A stretch of DNA of 64,000 nt from Corynebacterium minutissimum. GTDB taxonomy: Bacteria > Actinomycetota > Actinomycetes > Mycobacteriales > Mycobacteriaceae. Positions 52,767 through 61,743 of this stretch are shown piece by piece (position 1 is the first letter of the stretch; each line of letters starts with the position of its first letter). The notes beneath the pieces were generated by a model, which had not been told where the DNA came from, did not search any database, and saw only the letters and a program-made list of their open reading frames with translations. The position numbers and the translations under genes were made by a program. Where the stretch lies: the NCBI RefSeq assembly GCF_000805675.1, contig NZ_JSEF01000002.1, positions 1-64,000 of the forward strand. Direction: 5' to 3'.

Positions 52767-52903
52767 GAAACGTCCCTCTCTGCACGGCCTCGGATTTGTC
52801 CGCTACGCACTATGGCATAGCTTGTTGCACCCCTCAGTCTTATTGAGTGCAAGTTTCATTATTTTTCGCTGTGAGAGCGCCCCGCACCTTGAGCCAGACA
52901 AAG

Positions 52904-52942
52904 TTAAACCCCAGCAACACAAAGTGTGTCACTGGGGGTTAA
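52904..52942 (-). terminator. Hairpin terminator downstream of pckA
   Basis: Arms TTAAACCCCAG (52904-52914) and CTGGGGGTTAA (52932-52942) pair with one mismatch, and an inner ACACA/TGTGT pairing extends the stem. It lies 14 bases past the pckA stop, and on the minus strand a T-rich CTTTGTCTGG follows. Confidence 0.65.
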
Positions 52943-52955
52943 CTAGTAAGTCGCG

Positions 52956-54776
52956 TTAGGAGGCAGCTTCAACGCGCTCCTTGAGCGCCTTGAACTGATC
53001 CCACACCTCAGACGGCACGCGGGAGCCCAGGAAGTGCAGGTACTCCTTGTTGTCTTCCATGTCGCCAGCCCAGTCCTCCGGGTTGACGGCAAGGGCCTCG
53101 CGGACGTCTTCGATGTCGAAGTCTAGACCGGTGAGGTCGATATCCTCCGGGCGAGCGGTGTGGCCCACGACGGTCTCGACGGCGTCGACATTGCCCTCAA
53201 TGCGGTCCACAATCCACTTGAGAACACGGGAGTTCTCACCGAAGCCCGGCCACAGGAAGCGGCGGTCCTCGCCGCGGCGGAACCAGTTCACCAGGAAGAT
53301 GGCCGGCATACGGTCGCCACCCTTTTCGCCCATGTCAATCCAGTGCTGCAGGTAGTCACCAGCGTTGTAGCCCATGAACGGCAGCATGGCCATCGGGTCA
53401 TGGCGCAGAGCACCGACCTTGCCCTCAGCGGCAGCGGTCTGACCGGAGGAGAGCAGAGCGCCAATCATGGTGCCGTGGTTCCAGTCGAAGGCCTGGGTCA
53501 CCAGCGGAACGGTATCCGCGCGGCGGCCGCCAAAGAGGATGGCGTCAATCTTGACGCCCTTCCAGTCGTCAAATTCCGGCGCGGCGGACGGGCACTGCGT
53601 AATCGGCACGCAGTAGCGGGAGTTCGGGTGCGCAGCCTTGGTGGTGGAATCCGGGGTCCAATCGTTGCCATGCCAGTCAATGAGGTGCTCTGGGGCCTCG
53701 CCCATTTCCTCCCACCAGACATCGCCGTCGTCGGTAAGCGCGACGTTCGTAAACAGCGTGTTGCCCGGCTCCATGGACTTCATGGCAATCGGGTTGGACT
53801 CGTAGTTGGTACCCGGCGCGACACCGAAGAAGCCGTTCTCCGGGTTCACGGCGTACAGGCCGTCCTCGCGCAGCTTCATCCACGCGATGTCATCGCCCAC
53901 AACCTCAGCCTTCCAGCCCGGGATGGTCGGGGTAATCATGGCCAGGTTGGTCTTACCACAGGCAGACGGGAAGGCCGCGGCGATGTGGTACTTCTTGCCC
54001 TCCGGGTTGGTGAGCTTGAGGATGAGCATGTGCTCAGCCATCCAGCCTTCTTCCTTCGCCATGACAGAAGCGATGCGCAGCGCGTAGCACTTCTTCGCCA
54101 GGATGGCGTTTCCGCCGTAACCGGAGCCGTAGGACCAGATTTCCTTGGTCTCCGGGAACTGGGTGATGTACTTGGTGTCATTGCACGGCCAAGCGACGTC
54201 CTCCTGGCCCGGCTCCAGCGGGGCACCTACGGAATGCAGGGCGTGGACGAAGTTGCCGTTCTCACCGATCTTGTCCAGCGCCTGCTGGCCCATGCGGGTC
54301 ATGATGCGCATAGAGAGGACGACGTAGGGCGAGTCCGTAAGCTGAACGCCCAGCTTCGGGTCCGGGTCACTAATAGGGCCCATGCAGAAAGGCACGACAT
54401 ACATGGTGCGGCCCTTCATGGAACCTCGGAAAGCCTCGGTCATCTCTTCCTTCATGGCTGCCGGCGGGGCCCAGTTATTGGTCGGGCCTGCGTCCTCGGC
54501 AGTCTCGGTGCAGATGAAGGTACGGGACTCCACGCGGGCGACATCCGACGGGTTCGAGCGAGCCAGGTAGGAGTTCGGGCGCTTCTCCTCGTTGAGCTTG
54601 ATGAGGGTACCCTTCTCCACGAGCTCGGCAGCGAGGCGATCGGCCTCCTCCTGGGAGCCGTCAACGAACACGACCTCTTCCGGCTGGAAGAGCTCGACGC
54701 TCTCACTGATCCACGAAATGAGCTTCTCATTCTTCGTGGGCAAGTCACCTACAAGGCCTGGAATAGTTGCGGTCAT
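52956..54776 (-). CDS. pckA: Phosphoenolpyruvate carboxykinase (GTP)
   Basis: Converts oxaloacetate and GTP to phosphoenolpyruvate, the first step of gluconeogenesis. The 606-residue protein, the family length, begins [23 protein letters not shown] 54776 follows AGGAGA by seven bases; the frame reaches further back but without ribosome sites. Motifs include [18 protein letters not shown] with the active-site cysteine of GTP-type enzymes, GDDIAWM (metal binding), [10 protein letters not shown] and [21 protein letters not shown] long non-coding region lies upstream and a hairpin terminator follows, so it is a single-gene unit. Confidence 0.96.
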   Translation of the reverse strand: MTATIPGLVGDLPTKNEKLISWISESVELFQPEEVVFVDGSQEEADRLAAELVEKGTLIKLNEEKRPNSYLARSNPSDVARVESRTFICTETAEDAGPTNNWAPPAAMKEEMTEAFRGSMKGRTMYVVPFCMGPISDPDPKLGVQLTDSPYVVLSMRIMTRMGQQALDKIGENGNFVHALHSVGAPLEPGQEDVAWPCNDTKYITQFPETKEIWSYGSGYGGNAILAKKCYALRIASVMAKEEGWMAEHMLILKLTNPEGKKYHIAAAFPSACGKTNLAMITPTIPGWKAEVVGDDIAWMKLREDGLYAVNPENGFFGVAPGTNYESNPIAMKSMEPGNTLFTNVALTDDGDVWWEEMGEAPEHLIDWHGNDWTPDSTTKAAHPNSRYCVPITQCPSAAPEFDDWKGVKIDAILFGGRRADTVPLVTQAFDWNHGTMIGALLSSGQTAAAEGKVGALRHDPMAMLPFMGYNAGDYLQHWIDMGEKGGDRMPAIFLVNWFRRGEDRRFLWPGFGENSRVLKWIVDRIEGNVDAVETVVGHTARPEDIDLTGLDFDIEDVREALAVNPEDWAGDMEDNKEYLHFLGSRVPSEVWDQFKALKERVEAAS

Positions 54777-55130
54777 TTCATATTCTCCTGTGTTCGGTGG
54801 GCCAGGGCACTTCTCAGCGTCGGTGGGGATTTTCTCCGCCATCGACGTCTCGCCTTCCAGAGTACGGACACTGGTGATACCAAGATGTGTAATGAGGGCC
54901 ACCCTGGTTATATCCACCCAGCTCACGCCGACTATCCCAAGGGTATGGGACTGTGAAATACAGCACGGCGGGGAGAAACTCACCCCTGCACGGGGGTAAA
55001 AAATCCCCTATCGGCACGTACCGTACGGCCGTACCCTTACCCCCGACTCGCCCGATCGGGCATGACCGGGACCTCCTGCACGGCGCGGCACGTTGCCTCA
55101 AACCCCTGCTTAAGGGAAAGATATAAGCCG
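54777..55130. other. Regulatory region between divergent pckA and trmB
   Basis: No gene is seen. The region holds several palindromes: GTACGGCCGTAC (55023-55034), CCCGATCGGG (55051-55060), and ACCCC/GGGGT arms at 54982-54986 and 54993-54997. In C. glutamicum, pck is under carbon-source regulators, so operator sites are expected here, but none is named with confidence. An ATG with a weaker context at 54849 lies in the pckA frame. Confidence 0.5.
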
Positions 55131-55904
55131 ATGAATAGCGCAGACTCTTCCCAGAACCCCGCCGCCGAGATGCCCCATGGCCGCGGTCTCCAGACGGACT
55201 TCAACGCCGAGTTCAACAACGATCTGGACTACCCACGCCTCGGCAACGTCACCTTCCGCCGCGGCACCCTGACTGACAACCAGAACGCACTGTTTGAGGA
55301 ACACTGGCCCAAGCTGGGGCAGATGCTTGCCGACGTCCCCCTCGACATCCCCGCCTGGTTCGGCCGCGAGGGTGCGAAGACCATCGTGGAGATCGGTTCC
55401 GGAACCGGTACCTCTACTGCTGCCATGGCGCCACTGGAAAAGGACACCAACATCATCGCCGTGGAGCTCTATAAGCCGGGCCTGGCCAAGCTGCTGGGCT
55501 CCATCGTGCGCAATGATATTGAGAACATCCGCATGGTGCGCGGCGATGGCATCGAGGTTCTTATGCGCATGTTCGCGCCCGAGTCCTTGGATGGCATCCG
55601 CATCTTCTTCCCCGACCCGTGGCCCAAGGCCCGCCACCACAAGCGCCGCATTATCCAGTCCGGCACGCTCAACTTGTTCGCCTCCCGCCTGAAACCCGGC
55701 GGCGTGCTCCACGTGGCCACCGACCACGCCGGCTACGCCGAGTGGATCAACGAGCTCGTAGAGGTCGAGCCCTCCCTGGATTACAAGGGCTGGCCCTGGC
55801 CGGAGTGCCCCATCCTCACTGACCGCCAGGTCATCACCAAGTTCGAGGGCAAAGGCCTCGATAAGGAACACGTCATTACCGAGTACCTGTGGGAGAAGAA
55901 ATAA
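55131..55904 (+). CDS. trmB: tRNA (guanine-N7-)-methyltransferase
   Basis: TrmB methylates G46 of tRNAs using SAM. The 257-residue protein, started at ATG 55131 ([19 protein letters not shown]), shows the family motifs: [15 protein letters not shown] for [35 protein letters not shown], the TrmB signature, and [13 protein letters not shown]. An upstream in-frame start at 55062 is not needed. TAATG overlap with the next gene starts a five-gene run (trmB, NYN, mmpL and two membrane genes), the same order as Rv0208c-Rv0204c. Confidence 0.95.
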   Translation: MNSADSSQNPAAEMPHGRGLQTDFNAEFNNDLDYPRLGNVTFRRGTLTDNQNALFEEHWPKLGQMLADVPLDIPAWFGREGAKTIVEIGSGTGTSTAAMAPLEKDTNIIAVELYKPGLAKLLGSIVRNDIENIRMVRGDGIEVLMRMFAPESLDGIRIFFPDPWPKARHHKRRIIQSGTLNLFASRLKPGGVLHVATDHAGYAEWINELVEVEPSLDYKGWPWPECPILTDRQVITKFEGKGLDKEHVITEYLWEKK

Positions 55905-56512
55905 TGGCCGGAACTTATCTCCTGGTGTGGGATGCGCCGAACATGGATATGGGGCTCGGTGCCATCTTGGGCGGGCGGCCCACCGCGGCTTACCGCCCGC
56001 GCTTTAATGCGATTGGGCGCTGGCTCGTGGAGCTTGCCGACGATAACGACGCGACCCCCGAGGCCGCCGTGTTTACCAACGTCAGCCCCGGCGGCGCCGA
56101 CGTCATCCGCCCGTGGGTAGAAGCCATCCGCAATGTTGGCTTTGCCGTCTTTGCCAAGCCCAAGCTCTCCGAGGACGATGATGTCGACCCTGACATGATT
56201 GAGCACATCAAGGCTAACCGCGAGAACCTCTCCGGGGTCATCGTAGCCTCGGCCGATGGCCAGAACTTCCAGGATCTATTGGAACAGCTTGCGGCCTCCG
56301 GCTTGCCCACGTGCGTCCTCGGCTTCCACGAGCATGCTTCCTGGGCCGTGACCCATCCGGAGATTGAGTTCGTCGACCTCGAAGACATCGAGGGTGTCTT
56401 CCGTGAGCCGTTGCCGCGCGTTAACTTGGACAACCTGCCTCCAGGCGGCGCCTGGCTGCAGCCTTTCCGCCCGCTCTCTGCGCTGCTTCATCGCTCGCCC
56501 GAGCACAGTTAG
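55904..56512 (+). CDS. NYN domain protein (Rv0207c-like)
   Basis: A 202-residue protein starting at ATG 55904, overlapping the trmB stop (TAATG). The PIN-like NYN fold is visible as TYLLVWDAPNMDMGLGAIL, then AVFTNVSPGGADVIRPWVEA, IVASADGQNFQDLLEQLAASG and HASWAVTHPEIEFVDLEDI. The aspartates of VWDAPN and VASADGQ suggest a metal-dependent nuclease site, but no target RNA is known. The family sits between trmB and mmpL3 in mycolic actinobacteria, so it may act with the exporter or on tRNA. Confidence 0.8.
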   Translation: MAGTYLLVWDAPNMDMGLGAILGGRPTAAYRPRFNAIGRWLVELADDNDATPEAAVFTNVSPGGADVIRPWVEAIRNVGFAVFAKPKLSEDDDVDPDMIEHIKANRENLSGVIVASADGQNFQDLLEQLAASGLPTCVLGFHEHASWAVTHPEIEFVDLEDIEGVFREPLPRVNLDNLPPGGAWLQPFRPLSALLHRSPEHS

Positions 56513-56521
56513 GAGCCCGCC

Positions 56522-58828
56522 GTGTTTTATTCCTGGGGACGTTTCTCCTACGCGCATCGCAAGGTCATCCCGCTTATCATCGTCGGGCTCATCCTCGGCC
56601 TCTTCTTCGGCTTCGGCACGCGCCTGGAGGAGCGCATGAGTCAGGAGGGCTGGGAGGACCCGGGGGCGGCGTCGACAAGCGCTGCACAAATCGAGTTGGA
56701 GACCTTCGGCCGTGACAATTCCGGCGACGTCATCCTGCTGTTCGATGACCCCGACGCCCACGCCGCCGAGGCTAAGGCCTTCCTGGACGAGCTCCAGACC
56801 CAGTACCCGGAGCAGATTGATTCCGTCACCAGCTACTTTGATAAACGCAACCCGAACCTCATCACACAGGACCACTCCACGGCTTTCGCTGCCATCGGGT
56901 TGAAAGGTGACGGCGAGCAAACGCTCAAGGACTTCCGCGCCATCGAGGATTCCCTGCACTCCAGTGGGCTGCCCGTGCAGGTAGCGGGTGCCACCGCGGT
57001 GGCCGACGCGCTGGACGAGGGCATGGCCAAGGACATCTCCCGCGCGGAGAAGGCCGCCCTGCCGCTCGTCGGCCTGCTGCTGCTCATCGTCTTCGGTTCC
57101 GTCGTGGCGGCCTTCATGCCGCTCGTGGTGGGCGGGTTGTCCATCCTGGGCTCGCTAGGCATTCTTTCCATCCTGGCTGGCTTCCAGCAGGTCAACGTGT
57201 TTGCGCAGGCCGTGGTCACGCTGCTGGGCTTAGGTCTCGCCATCGACTACGGCCTGTTCATGGTTTCGCGCTTCCGCGAGGAGCTGGACAAGGGACGCGA
57301 TACGAAAGAGGCGGTGGCGATTACCACCGCTACTGCCGGCCAAACCGTGGTTTTCTCCGCCGCCATGGTGGCCGTGTCCCTCTCCGGGCTTTTCCTCTTC
57401 CCGCAGGCCTTCCTCAAATCCGTGGCCTACGGCTCCATCTCCGCGGTGGGGCTGGCGGCACTGCTGTCGGTGACGGTGCTGCCCTCGCTCTTTGGCATGC
57501 TGGGTCCCAACATCGATAAGTGGACCGTGCGCAAGACCTCGCGCCGCGGGCGCCGCATCGAAGACACGTGGTGGTACCGGATGCCGCGCTGGGCCATGGG
57601 CCGTGCGGGGCTCATGACCACCGCCATCTGCGCGCTACTCATCGCGCTGACACTGCCGGTGCTGGGCGTGAAATTCGGCGGCATCAACGAGACCTACCTG
57701 CCGCCCAACCAGGACGCGCGCGTGGCGCAGGATCAGTTCAACGAGCAGTTCCCCTCCTTCCGCACCGAGCCGGTCAAGCTCGTGGTGAAGAATGCGACGA
57801 ATGAGCAGCTTGTCGACGTCGTCATGCAAGCCCGCTCCATCCAGGGCCTCACCGAGCCGATGGGACCGAAGACCGCGACTGTCGACGGCACCACCGTCCT
57901 CGGCGCCGGCATCCAGGACCGCGAAGATTACGCACGCATCGTCCACGAACTCGAGAACATCGAGGCACCGGAGGGCGTGGAACTTTATGTCGGCGGCACC
58001 CCGGCCATGGAGGTCGAGTCCCTCGATGCGCTCTTCGATACCCTGCCCTGGATGGCCCTCTACGTGGTGCTGGCCACCTTCATCCTCATGGCGCTGGTCT
58101 TCGGCTCCTTCATCCTGCCGCTCAAGGCCATCATCATGACGCTGCTCTCCCTGGGTGCCACGCTGGGCATTTTGACGCTCATGTTCGTCGACGGTCTCGG
58201 CTCCGGCCTGCTCAACTACACCGCCGGACCGCTCATGAGCCCGATCCTGGTGCTCATCATCGCCATCGTCTTTGGTCTCTCCACGGACTACGAGGTCTTC
58301 CTGGTCTCGCGCATGGTAGAAGCCCGCCGCCGGGGCGCTTCCACGGACGAGGCCATCGCTGCTGGCACCGCGCACACCGGCGGCATCATTACGGCAGCCG
58401 CGCTCATCATGATTGTGGTGGCGGGGGCCTTTGGCTTCTCCGACATCGTCATGATGAAGTACATCGCCTTCGGCATGATTTTTGCATTGCTTATCGACGC
58501 CACCATCGTCCGCATGCTCCTCGTCCCCGCCGTCATGCACCTGCTGCGCGAAGACAACTGGTGGGCCCCGCGCTTCCTCACCCGCCTGACCCACCGCCTC
58601 GGCGGCGACAACGCTCCAGCTGCCAATCCGGCCCTGGCCACCGCATCCGCTGCCGCGTCGGCTGAACAGGACGACGCGCCCCACTCCCCCGTGACTCCGG
58701 CAGAACAGGTCGAGGAGGCGTCGGCAAGCGATGCTCCTGTACGTGGTGACCGCAGCGCCGACACGGACGAAGAACTCATCCCCTTCACCGAGCTGGTCCG
58801 CCGACTGAAATCCACGGATGATCGATGA
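56522..58828 (+). CDS. MmpL3/CmpL4-type RND exporter of trehalose mycolates
   Basis: A 768-residue RND-family transporter. Two halves each have an outer domain after the first helix. The proton-relay motifs are LGLGLAIDYGLFMVSRFREEL (about 236-256) and FGLSTDYEVFLVSRMVEARR (about 583-602), matching the paired Asp-Tyr sites of MmpL3. A cytoplasmic tail of about 100 residues is Ala- and Glu-rich and shorter than in mycobacteria. It should flip trehalose monomycolate to the outside of the membrane; the position between the NYN gene and accD3-pks13 supports CmpL4 identity. The start is GTG 56522. Overlaps the next gene by four bases (ATGA). Confidence 0.9.
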   Translation: MFYSWGRFSYAHRKVIPLIIVGLILGLFFGFGTRLEERMSQEGWEDPGAASTSAAQIELETFGRDNSGDVILLFDDPDAHAAEAKAFLDELQTQYPEQIDSVTSYFDKRNPNLITQDHSTAFAAIGLKGDGEQTLKDFRAIEDSLHSSGLPVQVAGATAVADALDEGMAKDISRAEKAALPLVGLLLLIVFGSVVAAFMPLVVGGLSILGSLGILSILAGFQQVNVFAQAVVTLLGLGLAIDYGLFMVSRFREELDKGRDTKEAVAITTATAGQTVVFSAAMVAVSLSGLFLFPQAFLKSVAYGSISAVGLAALLSVTVLPSLFGMLGPNIDKWTVRKTSRRGRRIEDTWWYRMPRWAMGRAGLMTTAICALLIALTLPVLGVKFGGINETYLPPNQDARVAQDQFNEQFPSFRTEPVKLVVKNATNEQLVDVVMQARSIQGLTEPMGPKTATVDGTTVLGAGIQDREDYARIVHELENIEAPEGVELYVGGTPAMEVESLDALFDTLPWMALYVVLATFILMALVFGSFILPLKAIIMTLLSLGATLGILTLMFVDGLGSGLLNYTAGPLMSPILVLIIAIVFGLSTDYEVFLVSRMVEARRRGASTDEAIAAGTAHTGGIITAAALIMIVVAGAFGFSDIVMMKYIAFGMIFALLIDATIVRMLLVPAVMHLLREDNWWAPRFLTRLTHRLGGDNAPAANPALATASAAASAEQDDAPHSPVTPAEQVEEASASDAPVRGDRSADTDEELIPFTELVRRLKSTDDR

Positions 58829-59835
58829 ATAAGAAGTGGCTCACCTGGATAATTTCCCTGATTATCCTGGCCGCGCTGGCGTGGTTCTTCCGCGACCAGC
58901 TGGACTTCATCTCCGAGGGTCTGCGCCGCCTGCGCCACGCCGAGCCGCTGCCGGTGGTGCTGGTGGTGTTCTTCGCGCTGCTGTCCATCGCGGGCATGGC
59001 GGAGGTAATGAAGCGGCTCATCGGCGCCGGCGGCGTCAAGGTGCCGCTACGCGAAACCTACGCCATCACGCTCGCCTCCAACGCGTGGTCCACCACCCTG
59101 CCCGCTGGTCCGGCGTTTTCTGCGGTGCTGACCTTCCAGGTGCAGCGCCGCTGGGGCGCGTCCGTGGCGCTGTGCAGCTACTTCCTGTTCTTGTCTTCGA
59201 TTATCAGCTCGATGTTCCTCGCGCTCATTGGCCTGGGCGGGGTGTTTTTCCTCAACGCCGACATGGCCCTGGGTTCGCTCATCACCACGGTCGGTCTCAT
59301 GCTCGCCGCCCTCGGTGGCATCTTCTGGCTGACCTCGCACCCGGTGACCCTTGAGCGCTGGCTGCGCAAACTGCGCCCCGGGTCGGCGCGAGATCGGGCC
59401 ATTGAGGAGGTCCGCAATCTGGGCGAGGTCCACCTCTCACGAGGACCTTTCGCCATCGTGGCGGGGGCGTCGCTGGTGCACCGACTGGCTGATATGGGTG
59501 CACTGTGGGCATCCGTGTGGGCAGTGACCGGGGAAATCCCCTGGCTGCGTGCGGGTGCTGATGACACCACCATTGCTGGCGTAGCCTTAGCCTTCCTCGC
59601 CGCGAAGCTGGCCGGTTCCGCGCAAGTCACCCCGGGCGGTGTGGGCACGGTGGAGGCCGCCCTCATCACCCCGCTGGTGGCCACGGGCCTGACCGTGGTG
59701 CACGCCACCTCCGCGGCCATCATCTACCGGCTTATTTCCTTTGCGCTCATCACTATCATTGGATGGGTCATCTACTTCGCCCACTACGCCCGCGATGGCT
59801 TCTCTTACGCGGCGTTGAATCGGAAGGAATCCTAA
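58825..59835 (+). CDS. UPF0104/LPG-synthase-like membrane protein
   Basis: A 336-residue protein with eight or so hydrophobic segments and the family-type stretch YAITLASNAWSTTLPAGPAFSAVLTFQ, followed by GVGTVEAALITPLVATG near the end. These belong to the lysylphosphatidylglycerol synthase membrane domain (flippase-like) family, without the transferase domain. The role is probably lipid handling linked to the mycolate exporter it overlaps by four bases. Start ATG 58825. Confidence 0.8.
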   Translation: MNKKWLTWIISLIILAALAWFFRDQLDFISEGLRRLRHAEPLPVVLVVFFALLSIAGMAEVMKRLIGAGGVKVPLRETYAITLASNAWSTTLPAGPAFSAVLTFQVQRRWGASVALCSYFLFLSSIISSMFLALIGLGGVFFLNADMALGSLITTVGLMLAALGGIFWLTSHPVTLERWLRKLRPGSARDRAIEEVRNLGEVHLSRGPFAIVAGASLVHRLADMGALWASVWAVTGEIPWLRAGADDTTIAGVALAFLAAKLAGSAQVTPGGVGTVEAALITPLVATGLTVVHATSAAIIYRLISFALITIIGWVIYFAHYARDGFSYAALNRKES

Positions 59836-60183
59836 ATGCGTGTTGCCCCGCTTATCGACGTCCTCGCTCTCGCCCTCTTCGCCATCCTCGCCCGCCTAGC
59901 GCATGGCGGTTTGAGCTTCAGCTCCTGGCTTGATGCCTTCTGGCCGTGGACGGTGGGCGCGCTCGTGGGTTGGGTCATCATCATGACCGCGAAGTTAGGC
60001 GGCCTGTGGAAGCAGGGCGCTGTGGTGTGGGTTAGCGCCATTGTTGGCGGCATGGCCCTGTGGATGCTGGTCAACGGGCGCCTGCCGCACTGGTCCTTCC
60101 TCATCGTGGCCACGGTCATGTCCGCCCTGTTGCTCTTTGGCTGGCGCGCCATCGCTGCTTTTACCTCCCGCTCCCGCGCTTAG
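59836..60183 (+). CDS. DUF3054 membrane protein
   Basis: A 115-residue protein with four hydrophobic helices. It starts with MRVAPLIDVLALALFAILAR and contains WPWTVGALVGWVII, both typical of DUF3054. Its function is unknown. The ATG begins directly after the previous stop (TAAATG), so it is the last gene of the trmB-to-DUF3054 run. About 180 bases without a visible feature separate it from the HNH gene. Confidence 0.8.
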   Translation: MRVAPLIDVLALALFAILARLAHGGLSFSSWLDAFWPWTVGALVGWVIIMTAKLGGLWKQGAVVWVSAIVGGMALWMLVNGRLPHWSFLIVATVMSALLLFGWRAIAAFTSRSRA

Positions 60184-60363
60184 TATCCGGCTTCGCCATT
60201 TCCTCTAGCCTGTTTTCTTCCCTTCACAAGACGCGCTCACGTGTTAGGGAGGCACCCGCCAGCCAGGCTTGCCACGCTTACAACCAACCATAGCCACCCC
60301 CTTTGAGCTGGGAGTTTGCCGTTCCAGTTGCGGGGTAGGTGGAGCGGGTTTAGTGTGTGAGCC

Positions 60364-61377
60364 ATGAAGTTGGGGGACTTACTCGGGGTACTCGCTCGCG
60401 GCATGCACGTCGTTTCTTTGTGCGCGGGCCACACGCTCGATGAGATGATCGCACTCGGCGCGACGCCGCGCGTGGCGCGGCAGCTCGAGGGACTCCACCG
60501 CGTCTACTTTGGGCAGACTGCTTACACCGCCAAGCAGCGCCGCGCGCGGGAGACTAACCATGCGCTCGATACGCTGCTCACCATCGAGCGCCACGTCGCG
60601 CGCGTGAAAGATTCCCGCAAAGCCTGGGACCTGCGGGTGGAATTGTGCGAAACACCAGTGGGAAAGATTGCGGGTGTGGCGAAGCGCCGGCTTGCCGAGC
60701 TCACCCCGAAGCCCAGCCCTGGTGTCCGTGTGCGCCGCAGCGCTACCGGTCTGCACAGCATCACGATTACGGACCGTCCACGAGCGATCGCCGACATGGT
60801 GGGCACGCTTCGGGCGACGCACGACGACCTGCTCAAAGCCGCCCACGAGGTCTTTGAGGGCGGCGGCGCCCCCGCGCCGGCGCTGCATGCCCATGTCATC
60901 GTGCGCCTCGACGAGCTGGACAAAATTGCGCGCGGCGAAGGCGATGACATCGTCCTGCAGGCCACCGACGGCGGCACGATGACCGGCGCGGAGTTCGTAC
61001 GCACGAAGTTTGCCGAGCGCGGCTTCGTTACCCTCATCCACCCCACCCAGGGCCCGGTGAATCTCTACGACACGAGCCGCTTCGCTAACGACAAGATGCG
61101 GCTCATGTTGGGCGCGGAGCATCCGACGTGCGCGTGGTTTGGTTGTAATAAACCCGTCACGGAATGCCAGATGCACCACATACAACGCTGGCAGGATGGC
61201 GGGCCTACCAACATCGCCAATCTGGTGCCTTTATGCCAGTATCACAACGCCATTAATGACGACGATCCCACTCGCCCCACCGGCCGGGGTCGGGTCGACC
61301 GCATCAACGGCAGAGTCCATTGGTTGCCGCCCGGTGGCGGTCCTCCAGTTCCTAGCCCCAGTCCTGCCTGGCCCTAA
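60364..61377 (+). CDS. DUF222 / HNH endonuclease domain protein, second copy
   Basis: A 337-residue paralogue of the protein at 22154-23452, sharing the DUF222 part (VYFGQTAYTAKQRRARETN; ESRKAWDLRVELC-like segment) and an HNH module with CAWFGCNKPVTECQMHHI and GGPTNIANLVPLCQYHN (about 255-300). It has no Pro/Ser-rich tail after the HNH, ending in a short proline-rich end. Its starting region is shorter than in the other copy. Target unknown. It separates the exporter run from the porin-like gene and accD3. Confidence 0.85.
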   Translation: MKLGDLLGVLARGMHVVSLCAGHTLDEMIALGATPRVARQLEGLHRVYFGQTAYTAKQRRARETNHALDTLLTIERHVARVKDSRKAWDLRVELCETPVGKIAGVAKRRLAELTPKPSPGVRVRRSATGLHSITITDRPRAIADMVGTLRATHDDLLKAAHEVFEGGGAPAPALHAHVIVRLDELDKIARGEGDDIVLQATDGGTMTGAEFVRTKFAERGFVTLIHPTQGPVNLYDTSRFANDKMRLMLGAEHPTCAWFGCNKPVTECQMHHIQRWQDGGPTNIANLVPLCQYHNAINDDDPTRPTGRGRVDRINGRVHWLPPGGGPPVPSPSPAWP

Positions 61378-61388
61378 AGCACCGATCG

Positions 61389-61413
61389 AAAAAGCCCCTC
61401 CACCAGGAGGGGC
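61389..61413 (-). terminator. Rho-independent terminator of the 35-residue peptide gene
   Basis: On the minus strand, a perfect 8-base stem GGAGGGGC/GCCCCTCC with loop TGGT is followed by TTTTT. It begins 13 bases after the peptide stop. This is one of the clearest terminators in the window. It also faces the end of the HNH gene, but no T tract exists in that direction. Confidence 0.85.
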
Positions 61414-61426
61414 TACAGGCGCTGGC

Positions 61427-61534
61427 TTACTTCGAGCTCAGGGAAGAACCGGAGACGGTAACACCGGCGCGGTTGAGCAGCATGATGACGAGGTTGATGA
61501 TGTCGCCACCGAGGTCAATAACGCTAGACAGCAT
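61427..61534 (-). CDS. 35-residue PorA-like peptide (putative cell-wall channel)
   Basis: Starts at ATG 61534 after AAAGGAGA, seven bases upstream, and ends at TAA (61427-61429). The peptide begins MLSSVIDLGGDIINLVIMLL, an amphipathic helix, and ends RAGVTVSGSSLSSK with a serine-rich tail that could be mycoloylated. Corynebacterial PorA/PorH channel proteins are 35-57 residues long. In C. jeikeium and C. urealyticum the gene lies between a mycolyltransferase gene and accD3 (from memory), and here it lies just downstream of accD3. Size, amphipathicity, own terminator and place fit, but the sequence is too short for proof. Confidence 0.65.
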   Translation of the reverse strand: MLSSVIDLGGDIINLVIMLLNRAGVTVSGSSLSSK

Positions 61535-61559
61535 GAGAGTTCTCCTTTATTCGATTACC

Positions 61560-61574
61560 TAGACTTAATGTCTA
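61560..61574. promoter_or_regulatory. Palindrome in the leader of the peptide gene
   Basis: TAGAC-TTAAT-GTCTA is a perfect inverted repeat with a five-base centre, 25 bases before the peptide start. It resembles the McbR half-sites but with N5 instead of N6, so McbR binding is doubtful. It could bind another regulator or form part of the promoter. Confidence 0.4.
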
Positions 61575-61743
61575 TCGTGCGAGGATGCCCTTGACGTTAC
61601 GCCTTGCGCGAAAAATCCGGCAATTTTTGGGGAATGACCCTAACCGGCCCCAGCCCACCACCCAGCACCGCGGCAAGCCAGAAGGTTGACCGCCCCAGTT
61701 AAGAATTCGGCAGGGCAACCATCCCGCCGGCGCTGGCGATGCG

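Noticed and set aside
52767..52955. Place where a lactococcin-972-like bacteriocin gene might be expected
   Set aside because: The gap is only 189 bases, holds the pckA terminator, and has no exported small frame.
53160..54956. 598-codon frame antisense to pckA
   Set aside because: PckA is unmistakable on the minus strand; the antisense frame has no recognisable motifs.
54849..54983. Longer N-terminus for PEP carboxykinase
   Set aside because: The lead residues are unlike the family and the ATG at 54776 has a strong AGGAGA site.
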